Part shown: in pieces, positions 18,897 through 19,775 of the stretch | How the letters are laid out: each line of letters begins with the position of its first letter | Numbering within the stretch: the first letter of the stretch is position 1 | Assembly (NCBI GenBank): GCA_002751075.1 | Contig: NAOQ01000021.1 | Coordinates: forward strand, 2,552-22,326 | Length of the DNA: 19,775 nucleotides | Reading direction: 5' to 3' | Source: Ichthyophonus hoferi | Lineage: Eukaryota > Opisthokonta > Ichthyosporea > Ichthyophonida > Ichthyophonidae | Position numbers and translations under genes: made by a program | Notes under the pieces: model-generated | What the model saw: only the letters and a program-made list of their open reading frames with translations | What the model was told of the DNA's origin: nothing | Databases searched by the model: none

Positions 18897-19060
18897 ACCC
18901 GTGCTGAGGGTAGCAGCCAACTATTGCAAGTAGAGAATTTAAGATAAAAACTGTAGAAATTTTTTCATTATTCCCGTAGAATCAGAGTTTCCACTTAGTC
19001 TCAAACAGAACCTTTTTATACTTTTTGTTAAAACAGGAATATTTAATTAAAATTGGATGT
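18897..19060 (-). repeat. Dispersed repeat, copy B2 (right arm of a foldback)
   Basis: Read on the minus strand this repeats the order of copy B1: AAAAAGTATAAAAAG, TTTGAGAC, ACTCTGATT, then CTACTTGCAATAGTTGGC and TACCCT. About 200 bp separate the arms, including an alternating AT run at about 18845-18862. The arms are clearly diverged, so the arrangement is not recent. Confidence 0.7.
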
Positions 19061-19775
19061 TTTTTTATGTGGCTATAGGTACTTAATATTATTAGCAATT
19101 ATTATTACTTACGTAGCCTGGGAAAATAGTTAAGGCAATTTATTGGTGTTGGGTGATAATCTAATCAAAACTGAATCAACCAAATGGTAGAAATCCTACA
19201 AAATAATAAACCATTTCAGATAGTATGTTTTGGGCCTAGATAGCACATTGTTTATGTTTAGATATACTGTCTCAGACAAGTTCTATATATTGTTTTAATA
19301 ATAATAAAAATTTCTTAGCATAACTGCACTCTTTGCATGCAAAGGAACGCATTAAAAACCTTCTCAATTCGGTATTCTCTCTTCCTCTACCTTCTAAATG
19401 AATATAGGTCACAGGAACGCTCGTGCCTCCACTTATTATTCCCAACACTTTCTATATAGCATTATATCCATAACATACTTTAAAGACCAACGTTAATTCC
19501 TTAAAGAATAATAACTATGATTGCTTTGCTTATGTTGTATATGCTATATTTGACAATTAGTTCATGACCTATAAAATACCTTTTCCATTTATGTAATATT
19601 GTGGGCTTGATCGCAAAGTGCATTAACTGTATATTACCGTTTTTCCAATTTATTAAATTTTCTATAATTGATTGAATACCCACTAACAGATTATACCATA
19701 TTACAGGCTATATATTTGACTATAATTTAAGACAAAAATTGTAATCAAATGTGATATATATATATATATATATAT
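19061..19775. other. AT-rich end of window without a recognisable gene
   Basis: No coding signal is seen. It holds a perfect 14-bp palindrome CTTTGCATGCAAAG at 19331-19344, and the window stops inside an alternating AT run (19754-19775). Confidence 0.55.
19754..19775. repeat. TA dinucleotide microsatellite at the window edge
   Basis: Alternating AT run of 22 bp that continues to the last base of the window; its full length is not visible. Confidence 0.9.

Noticed and set aside
1-19775. CRISPR arrays, phage, toxin-antitoxin or other prokaryotic systems
   Set aside because: The direct repeats seen are microsatellites or the one minisatellite, without unique spacers, and both genes are spliced eukaryotic genes.
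1-19775. tRNA or rRNA genes
   Set aside because: I looked for GGTTCRA-type B boxes and rRNA landmarks and found none with a supporting fold.

Overview
The window is strongly AT-rich eukaryotic DNA with two spliced protein genes that I can reconstruct, facing each other tail to tail. The evidence for a eukaryote is GT-AG introns interrupting conserved domains in consistent phase, a TATA/CCAAT promoter, a mitochondrial-type ClpX with a presequence-like N-terminus, and many microsatellites. I cannot place the organism. An early-branching fungus, another unicellular opisthokont or a divergent animal would all fit, and no rRNA, tRNA or marker gene decides it.

Layout. 1-2460: AT-rich DNA without a convincing gene, holding one copy (about 255-425) of a dispersed repeat. 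2464-4336, plus strand: a CCAAT/TATA promoter and a five-exon gene for a 189-residue secreted protein with one complete HKD phospholipase D motif, of the Nuc/Zucchini (PLD6) type. 4337-5937: intergenic, with a TA microsatellite, a slightly richer patch and a near-perfect hairpin. 5938-15476, minus strand: a 16-exon gene for a 787-residue ClpX, the AAA+ unfoldase of the mitochondrial matrix. Its 15 introns (138-837 bp) carry most of the simple repeats, including four separate pentanucleotide arrays. 15477-19775: AT-rich, no convincing gene. Just upstream of clpX lie a short inverted repeat and a tandem ACGCGCTC pair. At 18501-19060 two diverged copies of the dispersed repeat face each other and could form a long foldback.

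The two genes have no evident shared pathway: one product is predicted to enter the secretory route, the other the mitochondrion. I found no operon, CRISPR, phage or defence system and no confident transposase or reverse transcriptase.

The most unusual signal is compositional. The pentamer ATTGG (complement CCAAT) is about three times more frequent than base composition predicts. Near 5' splice sites it is biased to the sense orientation: 9 of 19 introns have sense ATTGG starting within about 60 nt of the donor, and one has CCAAT there. Exon coordinates were deduced by hand from splice sites, phase and family conservation; no transcript or database was available.
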